From Streptomyces sp. NBC_00582 (GTDB taxonomy: Bacteria; Actinomycetota; Actinomycetes; Streptomycetales; Streptomycetaceae), in assembly GCF_036345155.1 (NCBI RefSeq), contig NZ_CP107772.1, positions 9,610,001 through 9,674,000 on the forward strand: a DNA stretch of 64,000 bases, read 5' to 3'. Below, in pieces: positions 52,712 to 61,704 of the stretch (position 1 is the first letter of the stretch; the number at the start of each line of letters is the position of its first letter). The notes beneath the pieces were generated by a model that was given only the letters and a program-made list of their open reading frames with translations, had not been told where the DNA came from and made no database searches. The position numbers and the translations under genes are program-made.

Positions 52712-54443
52712 CTCCGGGCGCCGGGAACAGCCGTTCGTGCAGCGGGGCGTGGAACACCCGGTGCGGGTCCAGCCGGTCCAGGGTGGCCGCGGCCTCGCCC
52801 CACGCCGCGCCGAGCGACTCCGGTACGGCCGTCCCCAGCACCTCCTCGTCGCTCCAGGCGGCCTCGTCCGTGTAGGCCCACCCCTTCGACCACTCCACCC
52901 GGGTACGGGCACGTGTCCCGTCGTACGCCGACAGCAGGAACCGCTCCACCTCACGGTTGAACGCCTCGGCGTACGGCGTCCCGGGCAGGGTCAGCACGTC
53001 CAGCCAGACGGCGGTGTCCCACTCGGGGTGCGCCGGGTCCGGCCGCAGCGCGGAGAGCGACGGGGTCCGCGCGCCCGCGAGGCCGGCCTCGGCGGGATCG
53101 TCGAGCCCGGTGACCCGGATCTCCACCGAGCCGTTCACGGGGAAGCGCCCGAGGGCCGCGTACGCCGCGAGCCGCTCCCGGTAGAAGGAGGTGAACGCCG
53201 CGACGACACCCTGCACCTGGTCCCGGGCGGTCAGTACGGCGTACCCGTTGGCGTGCACCCGCAAGGTGGTCGGCCGAATGTAGAGCAGGGTGTTCTTCGA
53301 CGGCCCCCAGACGTCCGCCGACAGCGTCGCCACCAGCCCCAGCGAGGCCGCGTCGAGCTGCGCGTTCCCGAGCACCGGCGCCAGGTACCAGGCCGCGTCC
53401 GACACCATCCGCCCGGCCAGGTCCGCGACCGGCGTCGGCACGTTGTCCGAGAAGGGATAGGGGTACGGCGAGGTCACGCGCCGCGAGGTGAGCGGTTTCG
53501 TCGGTTCGACGGACCACACCTTGAACCACGGGAACTCGGTGAACGCGAACCAGATCGCCTCCACCCGCCCCTCGGCCTCCAGGAAGCCCGCCAGTGTCCG
53601 CCCCGGCGCGGCACCGGGCGCCGCGAACAGCTCCTTCGCCGGGATGTCCGTACGGCTCACACACCGCAGATCGCTGTTCGCCCCGACCCGCAGCACCACC
53701 TCGGTCACCAGTGACCGCCCGAGGTGGGTGAGCAGCGCCGCGCAGTCCGCCTCGTCGCGGCGGAACGTCCGCAGCGCGTACGCCCCGGCGTCCGCGTCCC
53801 ACACCACGGCGGTCAGCTCCAGCACCCGGTTGCTGAGCGAGCCGTACGTCTGCCCGGGCGGACGCTCCTCGCCCCGCGCCGGCACCGCCGTGCCGTGCGC
53901 GTCGATCGCGAGCGCCCCGCCGAGGGTGAGATCCCCGGGCGCGGGCGAGGCGGTGACCCCGAGTCCGTGTCCTTCGAGGAAGGTGAGCAGCGACTCCAGG
54001 GTCACCCCGGTGCCGGCGCGCACCTCACTCGTCGAGTCCAGGGAGAGGCCGGTGAGACGGGGAGCGGTGTCCACGAGCAGGATCCGGGCGTCGGCGGCCG
54101 TGCCGGCCGGGACGGTCAGCGGCGACCAGCCGTGCGCGGAACCCCGCGCCCGGACCGTCCAGCCGTTCCGCCAGGCCCAGTTGACGGCTTCGACCACCTG
54201 GTCCGGATCCTCGGGCGCACAGGCCCACAGGCCCGTGACGGTGATCTCGCCGTCCCAGTTGCGGTACGCGGTGCGGAAGAGCGCCACGTCCGCCGGGAAG
54301 CCGGGCAGTTCCTCCGCCGCGACGGCCGGATCCGCGGCCACCAGGACGGGGACCGCGGCCAGCGCGGCGGCGGAACGCAGAAAGCCGCGCCGGGTCCAGG
54401 AGGGGTGTTCCGGTCGGAAGTTGCTCACTGAACGATCAGTCAC
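52701..54443 (-). CDS. FAD-linked oxidase of the type II cholesterol oxidase family
   Basis: A 580-residue secreted VAO-family oxidase. A Tat signal (SWTRRGFLRSAAALAAVPVL) is followed by the FAD domain (RARGSAHGWSPLTVPAGTAA, GVTLESLLTFLEGHGLGVTA, LGGALAIDAHGTAVP) and a cholesterol-oxidase-type substrate domain (EAIWFAFTEFPWFKVWSVEP, WGPSKNTLLYIRPTTLRVHA, VEIRVTGLDDP). It resembles the Brevibacterium type with covalently linked FAD; the His in DAHGT is a candidate attachment site. TAGCGT six nucleotides before GTG 54443 predicts a leaderless mRNA. Steroid specificity is inferred from family. Confidence 0.85.
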   Translation of the reverse strand: MTDRSVSNFRPEHPSWTRRGFLRSAAALAAVPVLVAADPAVAAEELPGFPADVALFRTAYRNWDGEITVTGLWACAPEDPDQVVEAVNWAWRNGWTVRARGSAHGWSPLTVPAGTAADARILLVDTAPRLTGLSLDSTSEVRAGTGVTLESLLTFLEGHGLGVTASPAPGDLTLGGALAIDAHGTAVPARGEERPPGQTYGSLSNRVLELTAVVWDADAGAYALRTFRRDEADCAALLTHLGRSLVTEVVLRVGANSDLRCVSRTDIPAKELFAAPGAAPGRTLAGFLEAEGRVEAIWFAFTEFPWFKVWSVEPTKPLTSRRVTSPYPYPFSDNVPTPVADLAGRMVSDAAWYLAPVLGNAQLDAASLGLVATLSADVWGPSKNTLLYIRPTTLRVHANGYAVLTARDQVQGVVAAFTSFYRERLAAYAALGRFPVNGSVEIRVTGLDDPAEAGLAGARTPSLSALRPDPAHPEWDTAVWLDVLTLPGTPYAEAFNREVERFLLSAYDGTRARTRVEWSKGWAYTDEAAWSDEEVLGTAVPESLGAAWGEAAATLDRLDPHRVFHAPLHERLFPAPGARA

Positions 54444-54449
54444 GGGCTC

Positions 54450-54455
54450 ACGCTA
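54450..54455 (-). promoter_or_regulatory. Leaderless -10 element of the FAD oxidase gene
   Basis: On the minus strand TAGCGT is followed by six nucleotides (GAGCCC) and GTG 54443; same hexamer and spacing as at the streptophobe gene. Confidence 0.6.
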
Positions 54456-54601
54456 GGCGTCTTTCGACACGGAGGCCTCTTCCCTCGAACACGATCACCC
54501 GTGTGAGTGAACGATTCTCCGCTCTTCGTGCGGCCGGGCAGGGCCGTGCCGCCGGACCCGCCGATTCAGCGCCGGGCAGGGACGGATGACAGACTGGCGC
54601 C

Positions 54602-55585
54602 ATGGAAGAGCGCGAATTTCGCAGGTCGGGTCAGCATGCGTCCGTCGTGGGTCTCGGCACCTGGCAACTGGGCGCCGACTGGGGAGACGTCGACGACAAG
54701 GAAGCCCTCACCGTGCTGGAGACGGCGGCCGAGTCGGGGGTGACCTTCTTCGACACCGCCGACGTCTACGGCGACGGGCGCAGCGAGCAGACCATCGCCA
54801 CCTTCCTCAGCGGCCGCCCCGATCTGCATGTGCTGGTCGCCACCAAGATGGGCCGCCGGGTCGAACAGATCCCCGAGAACTACGTCCTGGACAACTTCCG
54901 CGCCTGGAACGACCGCTCCCGCCGCAACCTCGGCGTGGACCGCCTCGACCTGGTGCAGCTGCACTGCCCGCCCACCCCCGTCTACTCCCGCGACGAGGTC
55001 TTCGACGCCCTCGACACCCTCGTCGAGGAGGAGCGCGTCGCCCACTACGGCGTCAGCGTGGAGACCGCCGCCGAGGCCCTCACCGCCATCGCCCGGCCCG
55101 GGGTGGCCAGCGTCCAGATCATCCTCAACCCGTTCCGCATGAAGCCGCTGCGCGAGGTGCTCCCGGCGGCCCGCGAGGCCGGCGTCGGCATCATCGCCCG
55201 CGTCCCGCTCGCCTCCGGTCTGCTGTCGGGCAAGTACACCGAGGACACCGTCTTCCCCGAGAACGACCACCGCACCTACAACCGGCACGGCGAGGCCTTC
55301 GACCAGGGCGAGACCTTCTCCGGCGTCGACTGGGTCACCGGCGTCGAGGCCGCCGCCGAGTTCGCCGCACTCGCCCCCGAGGGGTACACCCCGGCCCAGC
55401 TCGCCCTGCGCTGGATCGTCCAGCAGCCCGGGGTGACCACGGTGATCCCGGGGGCCCGCTCGCCCGAGCAGGCCCGGGCCAACGCGGCCGCCGCCCGGCT
55501 GCCCGAACTGTCCGAGGAGACCCTGACGGCCATCCGGGACCTCTACGACCGGCGGATCAAGGCCCAGGTCGAGACCCGCTGGTAG
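54602..55585 (+). CDS. Aldo/keto reductase
   Basis: A 327-residue TIM-barrel reductase: REFRRSGQHASVVGLGTWQL, VTFFDTADVYGDGRSEQTIA (catalytic Asp/Tyr), VLVATKMGRRVEQIP (Lys), LDLVQLHCPPTPVYS (His). All four catalytic residues are present. CAGACT lies six nucleotides before ATG 54602, a weaker version of the leaderless -10 seen elsewhere. It ends 26 bp before a long palindrome. Confidence 0.92.
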   Translation: MEEREFRRSGQHASVVGLGTWQLGADWGDVDDKEALTVLETAAESGVTFFDTADVYGDGRSEQTIATFLSGRPDLHVLVATKMGRRVEQIPENYVLDNFRAWNDRSRRNLGVDRLDLVQLHCPPTPVYSRDEVFDALDTLVEEERVAHYGVSVETAAEALTAIARPGVASVQIILNPFRMKPLREVLPAAREAGVGIIARVPLASGLLSGKYTEDTVFPENDHRTYNRHGEAFDQGETFSGVDWVTGVEAAAEFAALAPEGYTPAQLALRWIVQQPGVTTVIPGARSPEQARANAAAARLPELSEETLTAIRDLYDRRIKAQVETRW

Positions 55586-55611
55586 TGACGTCGACGTCCG
55601 TTTGAAGATCG

Positions 55612-55634
55612 GCGGCCCGGGTTACCCGGGCCGC
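55612..55634. repeat. Perfect 23-bp palindrome directly before a start codon
   Basis: GCGGCCCGGGT (55612-55622), a central T, and the exact complement 55624-55634, abutting ATG 55635. It can serve as terminator for the aldo/keto reductase or as an operator; as RNA it would lock up the ribosome-binding region of the next gene. Confidence 0.7.
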
Positions 55635-56120
55635 ATGGGGCACGCAGAGCACCGAACGGGACGCGACGAGACCGAGGACGAGCGGGCCGACCGGATGTGG
55701 GGTGACCTCATCCAGGAGGTCCGGGTGGCCCAGACGGGGGTCCAGATCCTCTTCGGATTCCTGCTGACCGTGGTGTTCACCCCGAAGTACGTCACCCTGA
55801 GCGACACCGACCAGGCCATCTACATCACGACCGTCGTGCTCGGCGCCTCCGCCACCGGCGCTCTGATCGGACCGGTGTCCCTGCACCGGGTGGTCTCCGG
55901 CCGGCGCATCAAACCGCAGGCCGTGGCCTGGGCCTCCCGGCTGACCTTCGTCGGTCTCCTGCTGCTCCTCGCCACGATGACCTGCGCCCTGCTGCTGATC
56001 CTGCGCGTGGCGACCCACGGCGACCACGCGATCTGGCTGGTCGTCGCCGTGGTCGCCTGGTATCTGCTGTGCTGGTTCGGCCTGCCGCTGTGGGCCCGCC
56101 ACCGGCACACCTCGAGCTGA
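55635..56120 (+). CDS. DUF6328 small membrane protein
   Basis: A 161-residue protein. A charged N-terminus (RTGRDETEDERADRMWGDLI) precedes four hydrophobic helices: TGVQILFGFLLTVVFTP, AIYITTVVLGASATGALIGP, LTFVGLLLLLATMTCALLLI and AIWLVVAVVAWYLLCWFGLP. This matches DUF6328, unknown function. ATG 55635 has no Shine-Dalgarno because the palindrome occupies that space; an in-frame start at 55602 adds 11 residues encoded by the palindrome. Confidence 0.8.
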   Translation: MGHAEHRTGRDETEDERADRMWGDLIQEVRVAQTGVQILFGFLLTVVFTPKYVTLSDTDQAIYITTVVLGASATGALIGPVSLHRVVSGRRIKPQAVAWASRLTFVGLLLLLATMTCALLLILRVATHGDHAIWLVVAVVAWYLLCWFGLPLWARHRHTSS

Positions 56121-56131
56121 CGCGCCGACCT

Positions 56132-57178
56132 CTACTCGGCTGCTCCCGCGCCGCCACGCGCCCCGCGCAGCGACACGATGCAGGCGACGATCGCCTGCTG
56201 GAGCTCCTCGAGCTGCTGCACCATGTCGTCCTCGACGAACTCCTCGGCGTCGTCGAAGGTCAGCTCCTCGAACACCTTCGTCGCCCTCTGGAGGCTGCTG
56301 TAGAACCTCGTGCGCCGCTCCCGCACCCGCAGCTCGGGGTCGGCCTCGACGGTCTCCACGACGAGGTGCTTCATCGTGTCGTAGGCCTCGGTCGCCCACT
56401 CGCCGGCGTCCTCGCCCTCGTCCAGCTCGTCGATCAGCGACAGATGCCGCTCGGCCTCCCGGCGCAGCTCGACCGGCGCGTCGATGGTCTGCCCGGCGGG
56501 CGTCTTGACCTGGCCGGACTCGGCGATCTGACGGACGTACCCGATGCGGTCGGCGGAGCGGCTCTCGGTCGCCACGGCCTTCTTCAGGTCGTCGGTGCGC
56601 ACGACGTCCCGGGCCAGCGCGGACTGCAGCTCGGGGTCCTCCTTGATCCGGTCCAGCAGCGCGGCGCGGGCCGCGCGGGCGGTGGAGGGGTCGGCGAGGA
56701 TCGCGGCGCGCAGGGCCGTCGGGTTCTCCGCGACCTCGAGCGCCTTGGTCGGCCGGATGCCCTCGGCCTCCGCCGCCTCCGTGATCGCGGTGCCCCGCTC
56801 GGAGGTGGCGCTGCTGCGGGAGACGTAGTACGTCAGCCACACCTCGGCGTCCGGCAGCTCCACCTCCTGGCCGGGTTCCAGCTCCTCGAAGTGCGGGACG
56901 AGACCGTCGTCGGCGGCCCGGTCCCACGCCTTGTAGTAGCGCATCACGCGCTCCGCGGAGCAGCCCGCCAGCTCGGCGAACTCCTTCGCCGACACCTTCG
57001 GCGTCTCCTCGGCGCCCTGCCCGCCGGGCCGCACACTGCGCGCCACCATCAGCCCGAACGCCCAGCCTCCGGTGCGCGCGTAGACTCCGAACTCCCGCGC
57101 GTCACGGGCCACGAGGTCGGACAGCGGCGCGGGGCCGTCCTCGGCGGACGTCTCGGGCAGGTCGATCGCCAGGGTCAC
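56132..57178 (-). CDS. Conserved actinobacterial protein with HTH-like segment
   Basis: A 348-residue soluble, acidic protein I cannot name with certainty. Residues ~60-95 (VSAKEFAELAGCSAERVMRY, YKAWDRAADDGLVP) form a helix-turn-helix like those in ParB/KorB or excisionase-type proteins; the rest is a long helical stretch (ILADPSTARAARAALLDRIK, EELTFDDAEEFVEDDMVQQL). Start GTG 57178 has GGAG 8-9 nt upstream, and TAGGCT at 57227-57232 (minus strand) is a good -10 giving a leader of about 40 nt. DNA binding is a guess from the HTH. Confidence 0.65.
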   Translation of the reverse strand: MTLAIDLPETSAEDGPAPLSDLVARDAREFGVYARTGGWAFGLMVARSVRPGGQGAEETPKVSAKEFAELAGCSAERVMRYYKAWDRAADDGLVPHFEELEPGQEVELPDAEVWLTYYVSRSSATSERGTAITEAAEAEGIRPTKALEVAENPTALRAAILADPSTARAARAALLDRIKEDPELQSALARDVVRTDDLKKAVATESRSADRIGYVRQIAESGQVKTPAGQTIDAPVELRREAERHLSLIDELDEGEDAGEWATEAYDTMKHLVVETVEADPELRVRERRTRFYSSLQRATKVFEELTFDDAEEFVEDDMVQQLEELQQAIVACIVSLRGARGGAGAAE

Positions 57179-57273
57179 GGATGGTCTCCTCGGGAGGCTG
57201 CGGGAGGGACGAACGTACAGACCGGCAGCCTATATGCACCCGTTGACGCTGGTTTGCCACCCGGCGGTGCCGC

Positions 57274-58245
57274 TCAGCCGAAGGCCTCCCGCAGCGCGGG
57301 CAGCAGCGTCTTCTCCGACCAGTCCAGATACTCCGGCTGCGTGTTCCCGCCGATCTGCACCAGGGCGATCTCGGTGAACCCGGCCTCCGCGTACGGGCGT
57401 ACGGCCTCGACGAAGTCGTCCGGGTCGTCACCGCAGGGGATCGAGGCGGCCACGTCCTGCGGGGTCACGAACTGGGTCGCCGACTCGAAGGAGTCCGGGT
57501 GCGGCAGTTCCGAGTTCACCTTCCAGCCGCCGCCGAACCAGCGGAACTGGGCATGCGCCCGCTTCACGGCCGTGTCCCGGTCCCGGTCGTGGCACACCGG
57601 AAGCTGCCCGACCCTCGGCCTGCCCTCGCCGCCGTACCGGTCGAACGCCTCCAGCAGACCCGACTTCGGCTCGGTCGCGATCACCAGATCGGCGAGCCGG
57701 CCCGCGATCCGGCACGACCGCTCGCCCGACACCGCGATGCCGATCGGCGGCGGCTCGTCGGGCAGGTCCCACAGCCGCGCCGAGTCCACGTCGAAGTGCG
57801 GGCCGTGCCGGGTGACATGCCCGCCCTCGAACAGCGCCCGGATGATCTCCACGGCCTCCTGGAGCATCTCGTGCCGGACGTCCACCGACGGCCAGCCACC
57901 GCCCACCACATGCTCGTTGAGGTTCTCCCCGGAGCCGAGGCCCAGCCGGAAGCGGCCCCCGGACAGCAGCTGCATCGTCGCGGCCTTCTGCGCCACCACC
58001 GCGGGGTGGTAGCGGAAGGTCGGACACGTCACGTACGTCATCAGCGGTATGCGCGACGTGGCCTGCGCCGCCGCGCCGAGCACGCTCCAGGCGTACGGCG
58101 CGTGGCCCTGGGTGCGCAGCCAGGGGAAGTAGTGGTCCGACGTCACCGAGAAATCGAAACCCGCCTCCTCGGCCCGCACCAGATGGCCGACCAGTTCACG
58201 CGGGCCGGCCTGCTCGGTCATCATCGTGTATCCGATTCGCACCAT
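57274..58245 (-). CDS. LLM-class F420-dependent oxidoreductase
   Basis: A 323-residue TIM-barrel enzyme of the F420-dependent glucose-6-phosphate dehydrogenase-like family: VRIGYTMMTEQAGPRELVGH, GFDFSVTSDHYFPWLRTQGH, FRLGLGSGENLNEHVVGGGW and PIGIAVSGERSCRIAGRLAD match the TIGR03557-like group. Most members act on unknown substrates using reduced or oxidised F420. ATG 58245 is the natural start. It is divergent from a serine hydrolase gene. Confidence 0.88.
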   Translation of the reverse strand: MVRIGYTMMTEQAGPRELVGHLVRAEEAGFDFSVTSDHYFPWLRTQGHAPYAWSVLGAAAQATSRIPLMTYVTCPTFRYHPAVVAQKAATMQLLSGGRFRLGLGSGENLNEHVVGGGWPSVDVRHEMLQEAVEIIRALFEGGHVTRHGPHFDVDSARLWDLPDEPPPIGIAVSGERSCRIAGRLADLVIATEPKSGLLEAFDRYGGEGRPRVGQLPVCHDRDRDTAVKRAHAQFRWFGGGWKVNSELPHPDSFESATQFVTPQDVAASIPCGDDPDDFVEAVRPYAEAGFTEIALVQIGGNTQPEYLDWSEKTLLPALREAFG

Positions 58246-58318
58246 ACGCCCCGAGTCCCCGGCCGCCCGGGCGGGAAACCGGTCGATCATCGCGCGGCCC
58301 GGGAGGGAGGATAGGGGG

Positions 58319-59767
58319 ATGACCGCCCGCCCGCTGCCGTCCAGCGCCCCGTCCGCCCAGGGGGTGGACGCGTCCGGCGTCCTCTCCTTCCTCGACGCCG
58401 TCGAGGCGTCCGGGATCATCGAGCCGCACAGCCTGATGATCCTGCGCCACGGCCGCCTGGTCGCCTCCGGCTGGTGGCGGCCGTACACCCCCGACCGGCT
58501 CCATCTGCTGTACTCGCTCAGCAAGAGCTTCACCGCGACGGCCGCCGGGTTCGCCGTCGCCGAGGGGCTGATGAGCCTCGACGACCCGGTGATCTCGTAC
58601 TTCCCGGAGCTCGACGCGGAGATCACCCACCCGCGCAGCCGGGCGATCCGGGTGCGGGACGTGGCGGCGATGGCGAGCGGGCACGAGGAGGAGACGTACG
58701 ACCGGGCGGAGGCGCTCGACCCCGACGACCTGCTGCGCGGCTTCCTGCTGCTGCCGCCCGACCGCGACCCGGGCAGGGTGTTCGCGTACAACCAGCCCTG
58801 CACCTACGCGCTGGCCGCGGTCGTGCAGCGGGTGACCGGGCTGTCGCTCACCGCGTATCTGCGCCCCCGGCTGCTCGACCCGCTCGGGGCCGGCGAGGTC
58901 GGCTGGCTGACGGACGGCACGGGACGCGAGCTCGGATTCAGCGGACTGCACGGCACCACCGACCTCGTCGCCCGGCTCGGCCTGCTGTACCTGGACGACG
59001 GGCGCTGGGACGGCGAGCCGTTGCTGCCGAAGGGATGGGCCGCCGAGGCGACCCGCGCGCACATCCCGACCTCCGGTCCGACGGCGGACGCGGACCGACT
59101 CGACTGGGACCGCGGCTACGGCCTGCAGTTCTGGCGCTCCCGGCACGGCTACCGCGGCGACGGCGCCTACGGCCAGTTCTGCCTGGTCCTGCCCGAGCAG
59201 GACGCCGTGATCGCGGCGACCTCGGCCACCCGGGACATGCAGGCCTACCTCACGCTCGTCTGGGAGCATCTGCTGCCCGCCTTCCGGTCCGCGCCGCTGA
59301 CCGGTGACCCGCGTGCGGAGAGCGCCGACGCGGCCCTCGCCGAGCGCCTGACGCGCCTCGCGCTGCCCCCGGCGCCCGGTGCGCCCGCGCCACCGGAGCG
59401 GGCGGGGGAGTGGTCGGGGGCCGTGTTCACCCCGCGCGGCGGTGTCTGCGCCGACCAGCCGGGCCTGACCGCCGCCCGGGTCACCGACGGCACGGACGGC
59501 TGGACCCTGACCCTGATCGAGGGCGAGGACCGCCTGGAACTGCCCATGGGGCCCGGTGGCCTACGGGTGAGCGAGGTGCCGCCGGCCACCGCCGTGGGCG
59601 GAGGCTGGACCGACGGCGCCACCCTGGCCGTGGACGTCGCCTTCCTGGAGACCCCGCACCGCCTCCGGGTCACCTGTTCGCTCACCGACCACGCCCTCAC
59701 CGCCCACTGGGACACCGAACCGCTGCACCCCGGCCCGCTGAGCGCCCTGCGCGCCCCGCGCGGCTGA
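58319..59767 (+). CDS. Serine hydrolase, class C beta-lactamase family
   Basis: A 482-residue penicillin-binding-like hydrolase without a signal peptide. SLSKSFTATAAGFAVAEGLM carries the S-x-x-K nucleophile, and FAYNQPCTYALAAVVQRVTG the Y-x-N-like motif. After the ~350-residue catalytic domain comes a ~110-residue beta-rich C-terminal domain. Cytoplasmic esterase or amidase activity is more likely than antibiotic hydrolysis. GGAGGGAGG precedes ATG 58319. Confidence 0.88.
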   Translation: MTARPLPSSAPSAQGVDASGVLSFLDAVEASGIIEPHSLMILRHGRLVASGWWRPYTPDRLHLLYSLSKSFTATAAGFAVAEGLMSLDDPVISYFPELDAEITHPRSRAIRVRDVAAMASGHEEETYDRAEALDPDDLLRGFLLLPPDRDPGRVFAYNQPCTYALAAVVQRVTGLSLTAYLRPRLLDPLGAGEVGWLTDGTGRELGFSGLHGTTDLVARLGLLYLDDGRWDGEPLLPKGWAAEATRAHIPTSGPTADADRLDWDRGYGLQFWRSRHGYRGDGAYGQFCLVLPEQDAVIAATSATRDMQAYLTLVWEHLLPAFRSAPLTGDPRAESADAALAERLTRLALPPAPGAPAPPERAGEWSGAVFTPRGGVCADQPGLTAARVTDGTDGWTLTLIEGEDRLELPMGPGGLRVSEVPPATAVGGGWTDGATLAVDVAFLETPHRLRVTCSLTDHALTAHWDTEPLHPGPLSALRAPRG

Positions 59768-59773
59768 GCCGGG

Positions 59774-61402
59774 TCAGGAGCCCGAGTCCGGCCGGAACGT
59801 CTTGAGGAAGGTCTCCAGGGCCTTCCGGTTCGCGGCCTTGTCCCAGTCCGCGGCCGGCGTCGTCCAGCGCAGGGAGAAACTCCGGCCCCCGCCCAGGAGG
59901 AAGCCGCGCCCGAAGGTACGCGTCCGTGTGCCGTCGACGTCGACGAGCCACTCCATGTCGGCGGCCTTGTACCCCTGGTACGTCGTTGCCTCGATGTCGC
60001 CGATCCGGCGGAAGCCGTCCTGCTTCTTCAGTGACGGCTCCACGTCCTCGCGCCAGACGGCCACCGGGTCGGGACCGGCCTGCGTGCTGTACGTCACCGC
60101 GAGGGTGCGCGGATCACCGTCCGCGCCGAACGTGACCCGGTACGCCACATCGCCCTGCCGCCGCGTGTCCAGCCGCTTCCACCCCCGCGGCAGCGCCACC
60201 GAGAAGCCCTCGGGCGCGCGGTAGACGTGGTAGCCGTCCGGGAGCGCGTCGATGGAGGCCGCGGGGGAGGACGGTGTGGCCGACGGGGTGCCGGAGGACT
60301 GCGAGGGTGCGGCGGAGACGGGCGCGCTCGGCGCCGCCGTGGCTCTGTCGCCCGCATCGGCGTCCTCCCCGGAAGGGGCGGTCGACACCGACGGCTGGGC
60401 CTGCGCACCACTGGCCGCCGTGTCCTCGGTGCCCGGCAGCTGGTGGGTCACGGCGAGCGCGGCGACCGCCACCGTCACGACGGCCAGCGCCGTCCCGGCG
60501 GCCATGGCGCGCCCGCTCCACTGCGGCCCGATGTGCCGGGCCGCCGCACAGGCCCGCCGCAGCCGGGGCGCGGGCAGCACGGCGTGCGGGTCCTCCTCCA
60601 CCACCCGGGTCAGCGACTGACGGACCGTCGTCCGCGTCAGCCGCTCCCGCGAGTCCTTGCGCAGCAGCCCCTGCACGGTCGGGGTGAGCGGGCCCGCCCG
60701 CAGCGGGGTGCGCAGCGGCAGCCGGTCCACGCCCCGCAGCGTGCTCTCGGGCCGGTCGCGGTCGCGGTACGGCGGACGCCCCTCGACCATCGTGTAGAGG
60801 ATCGCGCCCAGCGCCCACAGGTCGGCGGCCGGACCGATCCGCTCGTCACGGGCCTGCTCGGGAGAGGCGTACGACAGCGCCGCCAGCCTCGGGACGAGCG
60901 TCGTGCCCGCGAGCCCGAAGCCGGTGACGACGAGCGGGCCCTGTGCCCGGACGAACACCTGGCCCGGGCTGAGCTCGCCGTGCGTGATGCCCTCGCCGTG
61001 CGCGGCCTCCAGGACGTCGAGCAGCTGCAGGCCGATCGAGGCGGCCCGGGCCGGGCTGAACGGCCCCTTCTGGTCCATCAGTTGACCGAGCGGCAGTCCG
61101 TCGATCCACTCGGTGACCGTCCACAGGGAGCCGCCCTCCGCCGTCGCGTCGACGACCGTGGCGATCCGGCCGGGGCACACCTGGGCCATCGTCTCCGACA
61201 TGCGCACCACCCGGTCGGCCGCCTGGCAGGCCTCCTCCTCGCCGAGGCCGGGCGGCAGACCGACCCGGGTGACCAGACACGGGCGCGCCCCCTGCACATC
61301 CTCGCCGTACCAGCTGACCCGGTTGGTCTCGCGGTGCACGACGTCGAGGAGCCGGTACCTTCCGGCGACCAACTCGTGCGTGGAGACATGCGCCTTGACC
61401 AT
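59774..61402 (-). CDS. Membrane-anchored Ser/Thr pseudokinase
   Basis: A 542-residue protein with a kinase-fold cytoplasmic half, a single TM helix (~299-319, AMAAGTALAVVTVAVAALAV) and an extracellular domain (~375-540, HVYRAPEGFSVALPRGWKRL ... ADMEWLVDVDGTRTRTFGRG). The fold is recognisable (ASIGLQLLDVLEAAHGEGIT, YASPEQARDE, ADLWALGAILYTMVEGRPPY), but the HRD motif is HGELSPGQVF, DFG is GFG, and there is no Gly-rich loop and no VAIK lysine. It cannot phosphorylate in the normal way and probably signals by binding. ATG 61402 has GAAGG six nucleotides upstream. Confidence 0.88.
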   Translation of the reverse strand: MVKAHVSTHELVAGRYRLLDVVHRETNRVSWYGEDVQGARPCLVTRVGLPPGLGEEEACQAADRVVRMSETMAQVCPGRIATVVDATAEGGSLWTVTEWIDGLPLGQLMDQKGPFSPARAASIGLQLLDVLEAAHGEGITHGELSPGQVFVRAQGPLVVTGFGLAGTTLVPRLAALSYASPEQARDERIGPAADLWALGAILYTMVEGRPPYRDRDRPESTLRGVDRLPLRTPLRAGPLTPTVQGLLRKDSRERLTRTTVRQSLTRVVEEDPHAVLPAPRLRRACAAARHIGPQWSGRAMAAGTALAVVTVAVAALAVTHQLPGTEDTAASGAQAQPSVSTAPSGEDADAGDRATAAPSAPVSAAPSQSSGTPSATPSSPAASIDALPDGYHVYRAPEGFSVALPRGWKRLDTRRQGDVAYRVTFGADGDPRTLAVTYSTQAGPDPVAVWREDVEPSLKKQDGFRRIGDIEATTYQGYKAADMEWLVDVDGTRTRTFGRGFLLGGGRSFSLRWTTPAADWDKAANRKALETFLKTFRPDSGS

Positions 61403-61704
61403 GGTCATCCTTCGCTGAACCCCCGGGTGTTCTCCCTTTCCCAGAAGTACGGGGGACGCGTGGGGGTGCGTTCAAAAGGACCACGACTCCGGCGCGATTC
61501 CTGTCTTTCATTCAAGGACGCCGTTCGTATGTGCGAGGAAAGAAATTACCGGGGGCCGTCCGGCCGTGTAACCAGGGGTAAACAAGATCCGGGCAACGCG
61601 ATCGTGCTATACGCGAAAGCGCTCTCGTGGGTCACGGCGCATTTCGACCGGATACCGTCACGGGGGATTTCTCCTTTGCCGTCGCCGCGCATGCCGCCGG
61701 GGTG
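61403..61704. other. Intergenic control region with LacI-type operator-like sequence
   Basis: 302 bp between the pseudokinase start and the TerD-CAP stop, both on the minus strand. GAAAGCGCTCTC (61615-61626) is one mismatch from a perfect LacI-family palindrome, and TATACG overlaps at 61609-61614. The AT-rich segment around 61540-61610 is probably the pseudokinase promoter. No gene visible. Confidence 0.4.

Noticed and set aside
58319..59767. Beta-lactam resistance enzyme
   Set aside because: No signal peptide, weak YxN context and an extra C-terminal domain; esterase-like serine hydrolases share the same motifs.
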